Source: an uncultured Methanomassiliicoccales archaeon
GTDB taxonomy: Archaea > Thermoplasmatota > Thermoplasmata > Methanomassiliicoccales > Methanomethylophilaceae
Length of the DNA: 64,000 nt
Assembly: GCA_959597175.1 (NCBI GenBank)
Contig: CAUFXM010000010.1
Coordinates: 1-64,000 of the forward strand
Reading direction: 5' to 3'
The notes under the pieces were generated by a model that worked only from the letters and a program-made list of their open reading frames with translations, ran no database searches and had not been told where the DNA came from. The position numbers were made by a program, and so were the translations under genes. This document shows positions 25,897-34,625 of this stretch, piece by piece. Numbering within the stretch: position 1 is the stretch's first letter; each line of letters opens with the position of its first letter.

Positions 25897-28101
25897 TCAT
25901 CCGTAGAACGGGACGCTGTCCCATCCGGAGCGGCGCCTCTTGATGTCCCGGCCCATCCTCTCGTAGCTCTTGAAGACGGCGTCGTCCACGGAGGGGCCCA
26001 CCCTGCGAAGAGCCGCGTCGAAATGGTCGCGATCGACGACCTCGGCGTTCCTGTCCTGCCTGTATGCGCACAGCGCGGCTTCCCTGCACAGCGCGGCCAG
26101 GTCCGCACCGACGTAGCCGTCGGTGACCGATGCCAGCCACCCCAGGTCCACGTCGCCCAGGGGCATCCTCCTGGTGTGCACCCTCAGGATTCCCAGGCGG
26201 GACTCCTCGTCCGGTTTGCCTACCAGGATCATCCTGTCGAACCTGCCGGGTCTCAGAAGCGCCGGGTCGATCATGTCAGGGCGGTTGGTCGCCGCCATGA
26301 CTGTGACGTTCTTCATGCTCTCCATGCCGTCCATGGACGTCAGGAGCTGAGCGACGACCCTCTCCCATGCGGTGCCGTCCCCGGTCCCCCTGATCGGGGC
26401 TATCGAGTCGATCTCGTCGAAGAATATGATGCAGGGTGCCATCTGCTTGGCGCGCTTGAACACCTGTCTGATGGCCCTCTCGCTCTCGCCCATCCACTTG
26501 CTGGCCATCTCGGGGCCGTTCACCGAGATGAAGTTGGTTCCCGACTCGTTGGCCAGGGCCTTGGCGATGAGCGTCTTCCCGGTGCCCGGCGGCCCGTACA
26601 GCAGGATCCCTTTGCCGGGCTCGATGCCCAGTCTGTCGTAGGCGTCGTTCCCTCCCTCGGGGACGAAGACCTCCTCGATCTCCCTGCGGACATCGTCCAG
26701 GCCGCCCACGTCGGCCCATGTGACCTTGGGGATCTCCACCAGCACCTCCCTCATGCCGCTGGGCTCCACGTCGTTCAGCGCTTCGCGGAAGTCGTCCATG
26801 GAGACGCGCATGTTCTCCAGGATCTGCGAGGGCACGGGGCTGTCCAGGTCCAGCTCCTTCATGCGGCCGCTCAGGCAGTGCATGGCCGCCTCCCTGCACA
26901 ATGCTGCCAGATCCGCTCCCACGAACCCCTGGGTCATGCCCGCCAGGGCCTCTATGTCCACATCGGACGTGAGGGGCATGTCGCGGGTGTGGACCTCCAG
27001 GACGTCCCTCCTTCCGTCCCGCCCGGGGACTCCGATCTCGATCTCCCTGTCGAACCTGCCCGGCCTCCTCAGGGCCGGATCGATGGAGTCCTCCCTGTTC
27101 GTGGCGCCGATGACTATCACGTTCCCCCAGTCGCCCAGGCCGTCCATCAGCGTCAGAAGCTGCGCGACCACCCTGCGCTCCACCTCACCGTAGACGGAGT
27201 CCCTGTTGGGAGCGATGGAGTCTATCTCGTCGAGGAAGATTATGCTGGGTGTGTTCTCCGAGGCCTCCTTGAATATGTCTCTCAGGCGCTCCTCGCTCTG
27301 GCCGTAGTACTGGCCCATGATCTCTGGGCCCCTGACCGAATAGAGTGAGGCCCCGGACTCGTTTGCCACCGCCTCTGCGATGAGCGTCTTCCCGGTGCCG
27401 GGAGGGCCGTACAGGAGAACCCCGCGGGGGGCGCCGATGCCCAGCCTGTCGAAGAGCTCGGGGTGCTTCAGGGGGAGCTCGATCATCTCCCTGATCCTCT
27501 TCAGCTCCTCGTCCAGACCCCCGACGTCGTCGTAGGTGATCTGCTGGCCTGAGGGGGTCTTGGTCTTCTGCTTCTTCTTGGGGGCGGTCTCCTTCAGGAC
27601 TATCTTCGTCCCACCGGTGACCAGCACCGGGCCCGCCGGCACCGTGGACACGACGGTGAACGTCGAACGGTTCCCCATCAGAGCGATGTTCGGGACGATG
27701 ATGTCGGTGCCGGCCACGAGCGGTCTTGCCATGAGCCCCCTGAGGAAAACGTCCTCGTAGCCCTTCTCGAACCTGATCGACTTGCCCTCGGGGATGTTCG
27801 GCGCCAGAACCACCTGCTCCGCCATCTGCGGCTCGCAGCGCCTGACGGTGACGTTCTCGTCCACGCTGATCCCGGCGCTGGTCCTGGTGAGGCCGTCCAC
27901 GAAGATCATGCCGCGGCCCTCGAACGCCGCGTCGCACTTGAAGACCTTGGCGACCACCGCCCTCTTCCCGACGATCTCCACGGTGTCCCCTATCTCCAGG
28001 CCCAGGGCCCTGCGGGACTCGGTGTCCATCCTGGCGCGGCCGTAGCCAGCCTCGGACTGCCTCTGCGCCATGGCGACCTTGAGGACTATCGAATCTGACA
28101 T
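25897..28101 (-). CDS. Cdc48/VCP-type AAA ATPase
   Basis: A 734-residue double-AAA unfoldase. The N-terminal double-psi barrel and four-stranded domain (LKVAMAQRQSEAGYGRARMDTESRRALGLEIGDTVEI) recruits substrates. D1 has Walker A GPPGTGKT and Walker B IIFLDEIDSIAPNRD; D2 has the same GPPGTGKT and IIFFDEIDSIAPIRG. Both contain intact Walker and arginine-finger-region sequences. The hexamer extracts and unfolds proteins, probably feeding the proteasome. It is divergent from purS, with a TTACGCG/CGCGTAA inverted repeat in between. Confidence 0.95.
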   Translation of the reverse strand: MSDSIVLKVAMAQRQSEAGYGRARMDTESRRALGLEIGDTVEIVGKRAVVAKVFKCDAAFEGRGMIFVDGLTRTSAGISVDENVTVRRCEPQMAEQVVLAPNIPEGKSIRFEKGYEDVFLRGLMARPLVAGTDIIVPNIALMGNRSTFTVVSTVPAGPVLVTGGTKIVLKETAPKKKQKTKTPSGQQITYDDVGGLDEELKRIREMIELPLKHPELFDRLGIGAPRGVLLYGPPGTGKTLIAEAVANESGASLYSVRGPEIMGQYYGQSEERLRDIFKEASENTPSIIFLDEIDSIAPNRDSVYGEVERRVVAQLLTLMDGLGDWGNVIVIGATNREDSIDPALRRPGRFDREIEIGVPGRDGRRDVLEVHTRDMPLTSDVDIEALAGMTQGFVGADLAALCREAAMHCLSGRMKELDLDSPVPSQILENMRVSMDDFREALNDVEPSGMREVLVEIPKVTWADVGGLDDVRREIEEVFVPEGGNDAYDRLGIEPGKGILLYGPPGTGKTLIAKALANESGTNFISVNGPEMASKWMGESERAIRQVFKRAKQMAPCIIFFDEIDSIAPIRGTGDGTAWERVVAQLLTSMDGMESMKNVTVMAATNRPDMIDPALLRPGRFDRMILVGKPDEESRLGILRVHTRRMPLGDVDLGWLASVTDGYVGADLAALCREAALCAYRQDRNAEVVDRDHFDAALRRVGPSVDDAVFKSYERMGRDIKRRRSGWDSVPFYG

Positions 28102-28134
28102 CGGTGCCGTATACCGTTGCGATGCTCATTATCC

Positions 28135-28156
28135 TTACGCGTCCACGCGCGCGTAA
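28135..28156. promoter_or_regulatory. GC-rich inverted repeat between cdc48-like gene and purS
   Basis: TTACGCG, eight bases, CGCGTAA: perfect 7-bp arms in the 90-base divergent promoter region. A TATA-like box for purS (ACTTAATAT) begins at its right edge. A related palindrome occurs at 38955-38968 between two other divergent genes, so this may be a shared promoter or regulator element. Confidence 0.4.
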
Positions 28157-28188
28157 CTTAATATGGTGCTCCAGCGATGGCATCGGCA

Positions 28189-28428
28189 ATGACAGTCATC
28201 GAGATCAGAATCGAGCTCAAGAAGGGGGTCGCCGACCCCGAGGGCAGCAACACCAGGAAGACCCTGGAGTCCCTCGGCTTCGAGGGCGTGTCGTCAGTGA
28301 AGACGGTGAAGCTCTTCGAGGTGGACATCGACGCCCCCGCAGATGAGGCGCTGGCACGTGGTGAGGAGATGTGCAGGAAGCTCCTGGCCAACCCGGTGAT
28401 CCAGAACTACAGGGTATCCCTGAGGTGA
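28189..28428 (+). CDS. purS: Phosphoribosylformylglycinamidine synthase subunit PurS
   Basis: A 79-residue small subunit that bridges PurL and PurQ in the fourth step of purine synthesis. It starts MTVIEIRIELKKGVADPEGSNTRKTLESLGF and ends CRKLLANPVIQNYRV, matching the family throughout. ATG 28189 is chosen over 28177 because it lies about 27 bases from the centre of the TATA-like box (AACTTAATAT, 28155-28164), as for leaderless genes. It is the first gene of purS-purL-purQ. Confidence 0.9.
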   Translation: MTVIEIRIELKKGVADPEGSNTRKTLESLGFEGVSSVKTVKLFEVDIDAPADEALARGEEMCRKLLANPVIQNYRVSLR

Positions 28429-28432
28429 TCCG

Positions 28433-30763
28433 GTGCCGGGACCGATGGTCAAACGCGATGCGCCGTACGACCTCTACGACGTGGACATCCTCTCCGCCGA
28501 CGACGAGACGCTCAAGTCGATATCCGCGGACATGAGCCTGGGCCTATCCCTGGAGGAGATGAGGAGGGTGAAGGACTACTTCTCCCAGGAGGGCAGGAAC
28601 CCCACGGACGTGGAGCTCCAGGCGCTGGGGCAGGCATGGAGCGAGCACTGCTGCTACAAGAGCTCCAAGCCGATCCTGAAGGAGTTCGTCTTCGGACTGG
28701 ACAGGGACGACGTCCTCTCCAAGGGGGACGCCGGGGTCATGGTCTTCGACGACGACTACGGATACGCCCTGAGGATCGAGAGCCACAACCACCCGTCGGC
28801 GATAGAGCCCTACGGAGGCGCCGCCACAGGGATCGGCGGGATACTTAGGGACGTGGTCTGCATGGGCGCCCAGCCCATCGGACTCGCAGACCCGCTGTGC
28901 TTCGGGTACCCCGACAGGGAGGGCGAGCTGCCCCCCGGAGTGAAGCATCCCAAGTACCTGATGAACGGCGTGGTCTCGGGGATCAGGGACTACGGCAACC
29001 GCGTGGGCATACCCACCATAACGGGCGGGTTCTTCTTCGACGAGAAGTACACCGGGAACTGCCTGGTGAACGTGGCCTGCCTCGGGATAGTGAACAGGGA
29101 GGACCTGGCCAGGAACTACGCCGGAGGCCCCGGGGAGGTCATGATCCTCATCGGCGGGCGCACCGGCCGCGACGGGATACACGGGGTGAACTTCGCATCC
29201 GCAGACCTCACCGCGACGTCGGACGAGGACTCCAGGGGAGCCGTCCAGCTGGGCGACCCCATCACCAAGGAGCCGGTCATGCACGCGTGCTTCGAGGTCA
29301 ACGCCAGGCACCTCATCACCGGGATGAAGGACCTGGGAGGGGGAGGCCTGAGCTGCGTGGTGGGCGAGATGGCCCTGGACGCGGGCTGCGGGGCCGATGT
29401 CGACCTGGACTGCGTCCCGCTGAAGGAGCCAGGGCTGGCGCCCTGGGAGATATGGGTGTCGGAGTCCCAGGAGCGCATGATGTGCACCTGCAAGCCCGAG
29501 AACGTGGAGGAGGTCCTGTCCATCTTCGAGATGTGGGACGTCCTCGCCACCCCGATAGCCAGGACCACCAGCGAGAGGCGCACCCGCCTGTTCTGGGACG
29601 GCGACCTGATATTCGACATGGACCTGGAGTTCCTCACCGGCGGGCCGGTGTACAACCGCCCGTACGTGCTGCCCGAGGTCCAGACCAAGGCCGGGGAGAA
29701 ATTCCCGGAGCTGCCCGACGACAAGGAGGTCATCCTCACGCTCCTGTCCGACCCCAACGTCGCGTCCAAGGAGTGGGCCATCAGGCAGTACGACCACGAG
29801 GTCAGGGCGTCCACCGTCGTCCATCCCATGGTCGGCTCCATGAACGAGACCGGACCCGGCGACGCGTCGGTGCTCAGGCCCGTCCCCGGAAGATGGAAGG
29901 GACTGGCGGCGGCGATAGGGTGCAACCCCTGGTTCACCGAGGGCGACCCGTACAAGGGCGGGATGTCCTGCATCGACGAGACCTGCAGGAACCTGGTGGC
30001 CGTCGGGGCGAGGCCGAACGCCTTCACCGACTGCCTGAACTTCGGCAACCCGGAGAAGCCCGAGAGGCTGGGCGAGTTCAGGGAGGCCGTGAGGGGCATA
30101 GGGGAGATTGCCAGGGAGCTCAACATACCGATCCCCTCGGGCAACGTGAGCCTGTACAACGAGGCCCCCGGAGGACACCACATCCTCCCGACCCCGATGA
30201 TCCTGGGGTGCGGTCTGATCGACGATGTGAGGAAGGCCATCACGGCGGACTTCAAGAAGGCCGGCAGCTGCATCTTCCTCGTCGGAAAGACCAGGGACGA
30301 GATGGGGATGTCGCTGCTGTTCAGGAAGTACGGCGGCGAGCAGGGCGACGTGCCGGGAGTGGACGTCCCCTCACTCAAGAGGTGCATTGACGAGCTCCTG
30401 CAGGCCATGGACGAGGGCATCGTCCTGAGCTGTCACGACTGCTCGGACGGAGGGATAGCCGTGGCCGTGGCCGAGATGTGTATCTCCGGGCACGTGGGCG
30501 CGGAGATCACTCTGGAGGGCATCGACGGGATGGACCTGAGGAGGAAGCTGTATTCCGAGAGCAACAGCCGCTGGATCGTGGAGGTGGACGGCATGGACGT
30601 CACCAGGTTCACGGAGATACTCGGCGACGACGCGACGCTGCTGGGGATAACGAAGGGGGACAGCCTGAAGATCAAGGACAACGGGACCGTCATCCCGGTG
30701 GAGGAGATGAGGAAGGCTTGGAACGACCCCATCTGGAGCATAATGGGAGGTGGTGCGGAATGA
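28433..30763 (+). CDS. purL: Phosphoribosylformylglycinamidine synthase subunit PurL
   Basis: A 776-residue ATP-dependent synthetase subunit that amidates FGAR using ammonia delivered from PurQ. Family landmarks include GQAWSEHCCYKSSKPIL, the ATP/metal site IESHNHPSAIEPYGGAATGIGGILRDVVCMGA, the central TGMKDLGGGGLSC and the late SCHDCSDGGIAVAVAE. The start is GTG at 28433, with GAGGTG five bases upstream inside the end of purS; ATG 28445 is a weaker alternative. Its stop overlaps purQ (ATGA). Confidence 0.95.
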   Translation: MPGPMVKRDAPYDLYDVDILSADDETLKSISADMSLGLSLEEMRRVKDYFSQEGRNPTDVELQALGQAWSEHCCYKSSKPILKEFVFGLDRDDVLSKGDAGVMVFDDDYGYALRIESHNHPSAIEPYGGAATGIGGILRDVVCMGAQPIGLADPLCFGYPDREGELPPGVKHPKYLMNGVVSGIRDYGNRVGIPTITGGFFFDEKYTGNCLVNVACLGIVNREDLARNYAGGPGEVMILIGGRTGRDGIHGVNFASADLTATSDEDSRGAVQLGDPITKEPVMHACFEVNARHLITGMKDLGGGGLSCVVGEMALDAGCGADVDLDCVPLKEPGLAPWEIWVSESQERMMCTCKPENVEEVLSIFEMWDVLATPIARTTSERRTRLFWDGDLIFDMDLEFLTGGPVYNRPYVLPEVQTKAGEKFPELPDDKEVILTLLSDPNVASKEWAIRQYDHEVRASTVVHPMVGSMNETGPGDASVLRPVPGRWKGLAAAIGCNPWFTEGDPYKGGMSCIDETCRNLVAVGARPNAFTDCLNFGNPEKPERLGEFREAVRGIGEIARELNIPIPSGNVSLYNEAPGGHHILPTPMILGCGLIDDVRKAITADFKKAGSCIFLVGKTRDEMGMSLLFRKYGGEQGDVPGVDVPSLKRCIDELLQAMDEGIVLSCHDCSDGGIAVAVAEMCISGHVGAEITLEGIDGMDLRRKLYSESNSRWIVEVDGMDVTRFTEILGDDATLLGITKGDSLKIKDNGTVIPVEEMRKAWNDPIWSIMGGGAE

Positions 30764-31575
30764 GGCCCGAGGATATCCGCGTATGCGTGATCAGGATAGA
30801 GGGGACCAACTGCGAGGACGAGATGGCCCTGGCCTTCAGGTCCGTGGGCGCCCAGGCGGAGGAGGTCCATCTGAAGCAGCTCATAAAGCAGGCCCCGGCC
30901 GGCAGGTGCAGGGACCTGGAGGACTACGACATCCTCGCCTTCCCCGGAGGGTTCTCCGCAGGGGACTACGTCCGCGCGGGGGCGATATTCGCCGCCAGGA
31001 TCAAGGCGTCGCTGGGCTCCGAGGTGAAGAGGTTCGTGGAGGCCGAGAAGCCGGTGCTGGGCGTGTGCAACGGGTTCCAGATCCTGGTGGAGATGGGCCT
31101 GCTGCCGGCGTTCGACGAGACCATGTCCGATCAGCCGACCGCGGCACTGTACACCAACGATTCAGGCAGGTTCGAGTGCCGTCCGACGGTGCTCAGGAAC
31201 GACAACCGCGGGAAGTGCGTCTTCACCCGGGACGTACCGGAGAAGAGGATGCTCATGATCCCCTCCGCCCATGCCGAGGGAAAGCTGATGAGCATGGACC
31301 CGGACTTCGTCCAGAGTCTCCAGGACAACGACCAGGTGGTGTTCAGGTACGTCCGTCCGGACGGATCGGACGCAGACTACCCGTGGAACCCCAACGGGTC
31401 CCCCTCTGACATCGCGGGGATATGCAACCCTGCGGGCAACGTCATGGGCATGATGCCCCATCCGGAGCGTGTGATCACCAGATTCACCCACCCGGACTGG
31501 ACCAGGGGCTACACCGAGGAGGAGGGGGACGGGAAGGCGATCTTCCGGTCGGTCGTCTCCTCCCTGACAAACTGA
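30760..31575 (+). CDS. purQ: Phosphoribosylformylglycinamidine synthase subunit PurQ
   Basis: A 271-residue class I glutamine amidotransferase that supplies ammonia to PurL. It shows the nucleophile elbow VLGVCNGFQILVEMGLLP, an early GTNCEDEMA and FPGGFSAGDYVRAGAI, and the catalytic pair in MMPHPERVI. Its length is near that of stand-alone archaeal PurQ proteins with the longer C-terminus. The ATG overlaps the purL stop by four bases. A GC-rich hairpin follows at 31584. Confidence 0.95.
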   Translation: MRPEDIRVCVIRIEGTNCEDEMALAFRSVGAQAEEVHLKQLIKQAPAGRCRDLEDYDILAFPGGFSAGDYVRAGAIFAARIKASLGSEVKRFVEAEKPVLGVCNGFQILVEMGLLPAFDETMSDQPTAALYTNDSGRFECRPTVLRNDNRGKCVFTRDVPEKRMLMIPSAHAEGKLMSMDPDFVQSLQDNDQVVFRYVRPDGSDADYPWNPNGSPSDIAGICNPAGNVMGMMPHPERVITRFTHPDWTRGYTEEEGDGKAIFRSVVSSLTN

Positions 31576-31583
31576 TTCCGGGA

Positions 31584-31600
31584 CGGGGCCTAGGGCCCCG
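31584..31600 (+). terminator. Hairpin after purQ
   Basis: CGGGGC-CTAGG-GCCCCG forms a 6-bp perfect stem nine bases past the purQ stop, followed by a weakly T-rich stretch (GATTATTCC). It is a plausible transcription end for the pur operon. Confidence 0.4.
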
Positions 31601-31644
31601 CCCGATTATTCCATTAATGCTCCGTCCCGTTCGTGGATCTGCGG

Positions 31645-32301
31645 TCAGAGGTTGACCTTGATCTCAACGCGGTCCCCGTCCTCGAGGCTCAGGGTCCTGC
31701 GCAGGTGGTACTGACAGATGATCTCGATGGTGTCCACGTAGTGGGACCTTTCGGGCACGACGATCGCGCAGTCGATGTTGCGGATCTTTGCGCGGTACGC
31801 TATCACATCGCCGAAGCTCCTCCCGTCGCAGGAGAACCCCTCCACGGATATGCCTGCGATGCTGCGGACGATGTCCAGCTTCCCCACGTCCTCCGGGTCC
31901 ACCTGGATGTTGAGCGTGCCCTCGAAGGGGGTGAAACCGAGCTTCGACTGGAACTGGGTCCTGTAGCCCTCCTGGCAGATGTAGTATCCGCCCTCTCCCA
32001 TGCCTGAGACCACGTTCCCGTGTATGTTGATGTGGTCGGTGAGCTCGAATATCCTGCGGTACTCGTTGTACTCCTTCTTCAGGTCGTCGATGCCCTTCTG
32101 GGTCAGCTTGATGCGCTGCCTGCGGGCGCCGAGGTCGCGGACGATGTACTTCTCGTCGAGTAGTTCCAGTATCCTCTTGGATGCAGACTGCTGGCTCATC
32201 TCCAGGGCCTCTCCGAGCTCCCTGGAGGAGATCGCTATGTAGTCATCCATCGCACCCAGAAGGGCGAGCTTCCTGAGCGCGAACGAGTACTTCTCATCCA
32301 T
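31645..32301 (-). CDS. ribK: Riboflavin kinase (CTP-dependent, RibK) with N-terminal winged helix
   Basis: A 218-residue protein. The N-terminal HTH (ISSRELGEALEMSQQSASKRILELLDEKYIVRDLGARRQRIKLTQKG, about residues 22-68) precedes the DUF120 kinase domain: HGNVVSGMGEGGYYICQEGYRTQFQSKLGFTPFEGTLNIQ, FSCDGRSFGDVIAYRAKI and SHYVDTIEIICQYHLR. Archaeal RibK makes FMN from riboflavin using CTP, and the fused HTH suggests it also regulates riboflavin genes. ATG 32301 is chosen because TTTTAAAT lies about 30 bases upstream; the longer open frame would include that promoter. Confidence 0.9.
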   Translation of the reverse strand: MDEKYSFALRKLALLGAMDDYIAISSRELGEALEMSQQSASKRILELLDEKYIVRDLGARRQRIKLTQKGIDDLKKEYNEYRRIFELTDHINIHGNVVSGMGEGGYYICQEGYRTQFQSKLGFTPFEGTLNIQVDPEDVGKLDIVRSIAGISVEGFSCDGRSFGDVIAYRAKIRNIDCAIVVPERSHYVDTIEIICQYHLRRTLSLEDGDRVEIKVNL

Positions 32302-32429
32302 GAGCCGGGTGAACGAATACGGCGATTTAAAATTACCCGGAAGAGCGTAGATACCACGATGAGCGTATCGTAATCGGTGTCGCGAGATGATGTGAGAATA
32401 TGAAAGTGGCCCTTTCGGGCCGTTTGCCT

Positions 32430-32795
32430 TCAGACCCTCTCGGCGTCGACCCACCTGGTGACGGTGGGGCAGGCGGCGAAGAGGATGTTGACCGCGCCGA
32501 TGACGGCGAGGATCAGGTTCAGCCAGAGGTACGTGGCGTCGTAGAGGATCGAGAGGACCACTACCGCCTCGCAGACCGTGGCGAGCACGAGCACGGTGTT
32601 CCCGGGGACGGGCACGTGCCTGGTGAAGGAGCCGGCCACGGCGAAGAACATCACCGCTACGAGCATGTTCAAGCCGACCAGCGTCATGCTGTCGAGGGTC
32701 CCGTCCCAGGCCGCGGACATCGCCGCCAGGGCGATGATCCCGCCTACGAGTCCGAGGGCGGTACCGAAGACCATCTTCTTGGGCATAGCTGCCAT
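32430..32795 (-). CDS. Small membrane protein with four hydrophobic segments
   Basis: A 121-residue protein with four predicted membrane helices: about residues 8-28, 38-57, 65-84 and 88-108, separated by short polar turns. No catalytic residues or family pattern are recognisable. It lies 34 bases downstream of the DUF998 gene on the same strand and may be co-transcribed with it. Confidence 0.6.
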   Translation of the reverse strand: MAAMPKKMVFGTALGLVGGIIALAAMSAAWDGTLDSMTLVGLNMLVAVMFFAVAGSFTRHVPVPGNTVLVLATVCEAVVVLSILYDATYLWLNLILAVIGAVNILFAACPTVTRWVDAERV

Positions 32796-32829
32796 TTTCG
32801 CACCTTCCTGATTATTCCGGTCGGGTTAA

Positions 32830-33411
32830 TTAACCCTTCCTGACTGCGAGGATCATCTTGGCGCTGATGGCCATGACCCAGACGATGGCGCAGGCCACCG
32901 CGATGACCTCGACCTTCTCGATGTTCATGCCGACCGCGCATCCGAGGACGACCAGGATGAGGACGGAGGTGACAGCCCCGTTGAGCCTGGCCCCGTCCCT
33001 CCAGTCGCCGATGGCGGAGAGGACCGCCGCGATGAAGAGGAAGAGGAAGAACAGCATGGCGATTGTCGTGTGGGTGTTGCCGTTGCCGAAGTCGCTGTGG
33101 ATGTAGCCGATGAGGATCAGGAAGATGGCCGCGATGGCAAGCACGCATCCGCTGGCGCGGTTGCAGTTGAACTCGCATGCTGCCTTCCCGATACCGAACA
33201 CGAACAGGAGGATGCCGACAACGATGCATCCGTAGTTGAAGAGATCCGCCGACAGCTGGACGTCGGAGACGCCGAGGTCGGAGATCATGCTCTCCCCGTA
33301 GATCCATGACGAGTCTGCGTTGGCCGCGACTGCGAGAATCACGGCGAACGCGAACGCGGCCAGGATCCCCACGGCCGAGAAGGGCCCGGGGTGACGATAG
33401 CTCACATTCAT
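32830..33411 (-). CDS. DUF998 family membrane protein
   Basis: A 193-residue membrane protein with six hydrophobic segments. It begins MNVSYRHPGPFSAVGILAAFAFAVILAV and contains the DUF998 signature around YGESMISDLGVS, SADLFNYGCIVVGILLFVFGI and GYIHSDFGNGNTHTTIAMLFF. ATG 33411 is preferred because a GCAATATAAG TATA-like box lies about 25-30 bases upstream. Function of the family is unknown. Confidence 0.75.
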   Translation of the reverse strand: MNVSYRHPGPFSAVGILAAFAFAVILAVAANADSSWIYGESMISDLGVSDVQLSADLFNYGCIVVGILLFVFGIGKAACEFNCNRASGCVLAIAAIFLILIGYIHSDFGNGNTHTTIAMLFFLFLFIAAVLSAIGDWRDGARLNGAVTSVLILVVLGCAVGMNIEKVEVIAVACAIVWVMAISAKMILAVRKG

Positions 33412-33467
33412 GAGGGAGGGAGACGTCCAGGTTCTTATATTGCTTTCGTCTGTTTCAAGTGTGGCTA

Positions 33468-33491
33468 ATGCCAGAGGACGTGATTGAGTGA
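33468..33491 (+). other. Seven-codon leader ORF overlapping the GPN-GTPase start
   Basis: ATG CCA GAG GAC GTG ATT GAG TGA lies just downstream of the expected transcription start (TATA-like box CTTATATT near 33434-33441) and its stop overlaps the GTG start of the GTPase gene. It may act as a translational coupling leader. Confidence 0.35.
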
Positions 33492-34252
33492 AGAACCTGT
33501 TCTTCGTCGGGACCGCGGGAAGCGGCAAGAGCACCATGGTGGGTGCGTACAGGGATTGGATGGACGATGCGGCTGTGGATTCCATCATAGTCAACATGGA
33601 TCCCGGGGCGGACACCCTGCCCTACGAGCCGGACGTGGACATCCGCGAGTGGATATCCCTGGACGAGGTCATGCAGGAGTACTCCCTGGGTCCCAACGGG
33701 GCGCAGATCGTCGCCGCCGACCTGATGGCTGTGAACATCGGCAAGATGATGGACGTGGTCAGCACGTACAAGACCGACTACGCCCTCATCGACACCCCGG
33801 GGCAGCTGGAGCTGTTCGCGTTCAGGGAGTCCTCCGAGGTCACCGTCCGCGCCTTCGGAAGGGACGACTCCATGATCGTCTACCTCTCCGATCCGTCCCT
33901 GTGCAGGACACCCAACGGGTTCATCTCCGCCATGACGCTCGGTGCGCTGGTGCAGTTCAGGCTGCAGCTCCCGATGCTGAACCTGCTGTCCAAGTGCGAC
34001 ACCCTCTCCGAGGAGGACGAGCAGAGGATGCTGGACTGGTACCAGGTCTCCGACGTGCTGTACGGGGACCTGCTGGATTCGGATTCCGTGCCGCAGACCG
34101 TTGTGGGCATGGAGCTGTTCAAGGCCATGGAGAACATGGGGGTCTTCGGGGAGATCAGGGCGGTCTCCGCGCAGGACGGCATCGGTCTGGAGGAGATCTA
34201 CGCGGCTTCTCAGCTGACGTTCTTCGGCGGGGAGGACAACGAGAGGGAGTGA
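33488..34252 (+). CDS. GPN-loop GTPase (PAB0955/Npa3 family)
   Basis: A 254-residue GTPase. Walker A is FFVGTAGSGKSTMVGAYRDW, followed by IIVNMDPGADTLPYEPDVDIREWI, the GPN insertion LGPNGAQIVAADLM, switch II DTPGQLELFAFRES and the guanine-specificity segment NLLSKCD. Eukaryotic relatives help assemble RNA polymerase II; the archaeal role is less clear. The start is GTG 33488: the frame is closed by TGA just upstream. A seven-codon ORF (33468-33491) ends on this GTG (GTGA overlap), which suggests coupled initiation. Confidence 0.9.
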   Translation: MKNLFFVGTAGSGKSTMVGAYRDWMDDAAVDSIIVNMDPGADTLPYEPDVDIREWISLDEVMQEYSLGPNGAQIVAADLMAVNIGKMMDVVSTYKTDYALIDTPGQLELFAFRESSEVTVRAFGRDDSMIVYLSDPSLCRTPNGFISAMTLGALVQFRLQLPMLNLLSKCDTLSEEDEQRMLDWYQVSDVLYGDLLDSDSVPQTVVGMELFKAMENMGVFGEIRAVSAQDGIGLEEIYAASQLTFFGGEDNERE

Positions 34253-34625
34253 CTTTTCTCCGTTCGGCAGAGTCCGTGTAGTCGTAGGCTGCCCATTCGG
34301 ACGGGCGTTTCTGTTGGATTAGATGTACATCGGTCTGTCAGGAGTCAGGGTTGGTGTGGATGGAGGTGTTTATGCGTCGCACAAACGCCACATTCAACTT
34401 CGATTTCGAGATTTCCGTGTTCGAGCATATCCAGTCGAATCTATCTATGCCGACATCCAAGACTAGCATATCTTTGACGTGACACTCGGAGTCCTCTATT
34501 GCGAGATATGCCTGTTGAAATCGAGGAAAGACTTCCGAGTAGGCCATCCATCATCCAGGATTGTCCAAGATCGGAATATGACATCTATGTCGAGGGTACG
34601 CTGGATTATTTTGCCCTGTGTTAAG
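34253..34625. other. Gap with one doubtful 69-codon minus-strand ORF
   Basis: About 370 bases between the GTPase gene and the minus-strand accessory pair. A frame at 34338-34547 (minus) encodes 69 residues (MAYSEVFPRFQQAYLAIEDSECHVKDMLVLDVG...) with protein-like composition but no clear start signals. It lies about 80 bases downstream of the TPR-like gene and could be a small gene or the remnant of one. Otherwise nothing is recognised. Confidence 0.3.

Noticed and set aside
28544..30181. 545-codon minus-strand ORF opposite purL
   Set aside because: Shadow of the GC-rich purL codons; composition dominated by Val, Gly, Leu and His as expected for antisense.
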